A stretch of DNA of 64,000 bases from an uncultured Pseudomonadota bacterium (GTDB lineage Bacteria; Myxococcota_A; UBA796; GCA-2862545), in contig CAJXTB010000021.1 in NCBI GenBank assembly GCA_913061235.1, forward strand, positions 53,863-117,862, given 5' to 3'. Within the stretch, counting starts at the first letter, position 1, and each line of letters begins with the position of its first letter. The translations under genes were made by a program, and so were the position numbers. The notes beneath the pieces are model-generated. The model did no database searches, was not told the DNA's origin, and saw only the letters and a list, made by a program, of their open reading frames with translations. Of this stretch, positions 62,408 to 64,000 are shown one piece after another.

Positions 62408-63948
62408 ATGTGGTTCACCCTTTCCTTGCTCGCTGCGGCCCAAGTGCCCTCCCCGCCAACTCCAGATTGCGGGCCGGAAAACCCGGATGCGTGCCCGTCT
62501 GATTTCGGCTCACGGGCCCACTTGTCGTGGATTCCTGACGACAGCATCGAGACCGTGCGTGCAGCAGAAATCCCCTTAGGTTCTGGCATTGGGCTCGATG
62601 TTGCTCTTCGGACCACACTCGGGGATTTTGGCGCACCTGTTGCGATTCTTGACAGTGGTGTGGAGTGGGATCAGCGCCGCTTGTACGAGAAGATCTGGCT
62701 AAACGAAGCCGAACTTCCGCTTCCATTGAACGCGGAGGGCCTAGCCGTGCGGGATGCCGACGGTAACGGCATCTTCAATCTAAGCGACTACCGTTGGGAC
62801 CCCCGGGTCTTGATCGACGCGGGCAATGACGAAGCAGACGACCGCCTTGACCCCAGCGACCTGCTCGCTGTGTTTAGCGACGGCGTCGATGACGATTCCA
62901 ATGGATTTATCGACGACATTGCGGGCTGGGACTTCTACGGCAACGACAACGACCCGTACGCGGTGCTCGACAATAGCTTCAGCGGCCACGGCACAGGCAT
63001 GGCGCTGGACGCCGCAGATCCGGCCGGCAATGGCGGTGGAGTAGGGACCTGCCCGAACTGCGCTGTGATTCCCGTGCGCGTAGGCGATACGTTCATTGTT
63101 GACGGAGACCGCGTTGCCCAGGGCATTCGCTACGCCGTTGACCGTGGTGCCGTGGCCATCAACATGGCGCTTGGCTCACTCACTCACCCGGAAGGCGCCC
63201 GAGAGGCGGTTCGCTACGCGATGGACAGTGACGTCATCGTTGTCGCCGCCGGCGGAGACGAGAACGGGTACCACCACAACGTGCCAGGCCTCGATGACGG
63301 CATCTTGTATGTGCGCTCTGTCACCAGTGACAACCGCGGAAGTGACGGCGCCTACAGCTACTTCAACTCGTGGAACTGCAACAACTTCGGTCCGCGCATC
63401 GACCTTGTCGCGTCATCGAGTGCGTGTGCGTCTGGAGCGTCATCCGCCACAACGGGGTCGGCCGCATTGCTCATCTCCGCGGGCCGGTCGCAGGGCGTGG
63501 ACCTGTCCGGTGATGAAGTCCGTGCGCTGCTCTTGGGCACCGTCGACGACGTGTCCTTGACCCAGGCAGAGCGTGAAATCTCACAGGCCTACCCGAGCAA
63601 GGACGGCTGGGACGCCTTCTACGGCGCTGGACGGCTGGACATTGGAAACGCGGTCGAAGCCGTGGTCGCGGGCGACATCCCTCCAGAAGTCCACTTCGAT
63701 GCACCGCGCTGGTTCGCCTGGCCAGACCGTGGGGAAGACGTGGATGTAGTGGGGTTTGTCGATGCACCACGGTCGGGTTCTCTGTCGTGGACGTTGGAGC
63801 TGGGACGGGGCGCAGAGCCCGATAGTTGGCAGTCCGTCGCATCCGGTGTGACGCCGATTTCCGGTGTCTTGGCTACGCTCTCGCCACAGGACTTCGACGC
63901 CGCCCCCGTGCAAGACCTGGATGACGAAGGCGTCTCGGACCGCATGTA
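62408..63948 (+). CDS. Subtilisin-like (S8) serine protease, 3' end lost at the contig end
   Basis: The frame from ATG 62408 is open without a stop to 63948, after which the sequence is adapter; about 513 genuine residues. A short signal (MWFTLSLLAAAQVPS) precedes the subtilase domain: the catalytic Asp82 in VAILDSGVEWD, His194 in FSGHGTGMA and a Ser at about 345 in CASGASSATTGSAALL, where the usual GTSMAAP has drifted but the Ser is kept. An inserted, Asp/Asn-rich loop (LFNLSDYRWDPRVLIDAGNDEADD to DGVDDDSNGFIDD) may bind calcium. A beta-sandwich or P-domain-like tail begins near 430. It is divergent from the DUF2505-like gene across 97 bp. Secreted or surface protease; substrate unknown. Confidence 0.87.
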
Positions 63949-64000
63949 CCGAGCCCACGAGACTAGGCATGATCTCGTATGCCGTCTTCTGCTTGAAAAA
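63949..64000. other. Illumina Nextera i7 adapter (library artefact, not genomic)
   Basis: Bases 63949-63963 are CCGAGCCCACGAGAC, the reverse complement of the Nextera read-2 primer end; 63964-63971 are TAGGCATG, the index sequence of Nextera i7 primer N706; 63972-63995 equal the P7 flow-cell adapter complement (ATCTCGTATGCCG...CTGCTTG); 63996-64000 are A5. The usual transposon end before it is not intact. The protease must not be translated past 63948. Confidence 0.97.

Noticed and set aside
63949..64000. Reading the subtilase to the last base
   Set aside because: The last 17 codons would come from adapter; the genomic part ends at about 63948.

Overview
The window looks like the end of a draft contig from a GC-rich, Gram-negative bacterium of the Myxococcota (former Deltaproteobacteria) kind. 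The signs are two transmembrane Ser/Thr kinases, one with PEGA domains; an unusually high density of lipoproteins with an Asp/Thr-rich stretch after the lipobox Cys; a giant MopE-like Cys/Asp repeat protein whose C-terminus resembles a MYXO-CTERM sorting tail; and a fused tandem UvrA. A complete Na+-NQR operon with both maturation factors suggests a marine or brackish habitat. The lineage is an inference from gene style, not from a marker gene. No rRNA, tRNA, CRISPR array, insertion sequence or prophage was recognised. The last 52 bases are Illumina Nextera library adapter, so the contig really ends at about 63948.

Left part (1-10.6 kb): a partial 2-oxoglutarate/Fe(II) oxygenase; a DNA-binding-type HTH domain fused to an SspB-like ClpXP adaptor; a solitary contractile-injection spike protein; a small DUF6864-like protein; thyX; a large glycosidase-like lipoprotein; a Ser/Thr kinase with PEGA domains; and a leftward operon of outer-membrane protein, dapB and a small Cys-rich lipoprotein.

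10.6-23.9 kb: a rightward cassette of Ser/Thr kinase, TPR protein, periplasmic-binding-type lipoprotein and neutral-ceramidase-like lipoprotein. Then a leftward pair (M50 metalloprotease plus a degenerate kinase-like protein). Next come a three-domain beta-oxidation enzyme (SDR-SCP2-hotdog) coupled to a membrane protein and RNase HI, and convergent to these an archaeal/eukaryotic-style RNase HII and a HEAT-repeat protein.

23.9-32.2 kb: nqrABCDEF closed by a strong intrinsic terminator, then a 460-bp gap, a small lipoprotein on the other strand, apbE (which attaches FMN to NqrB/NqrC) and nqrM (which matures the NqrDE iron site). Together these make a nearly self-sufficient sodium-pump locus.

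32.3-41.1 kb: five tightly coupled secreted proteins or lipoproteins (IPT/TIG-like, hypothetical, VWA with an inserted lamin-tail domain, Cys-rich, anchor-J adhesin-like), which I regard as a candidate undescribed surface system, followed by a GYF_2/SH3 membrane protein.

41.2-64 kb: the 1,882-aa double UvrA, the 3,867-aa metal-binding-repeat surface protein, a nitrilase-family amidohydrolase whose first codons contain a terminator-like hairpin, an M1 aminopeptidase with HEAT repeats coupled to a DUF2505-like protein, and a subtilase cut off by the adapter. The most interesting single genes are the HTH-SspB fusion (390-1064), the VWA/LTD operon and the giant repeat protein.
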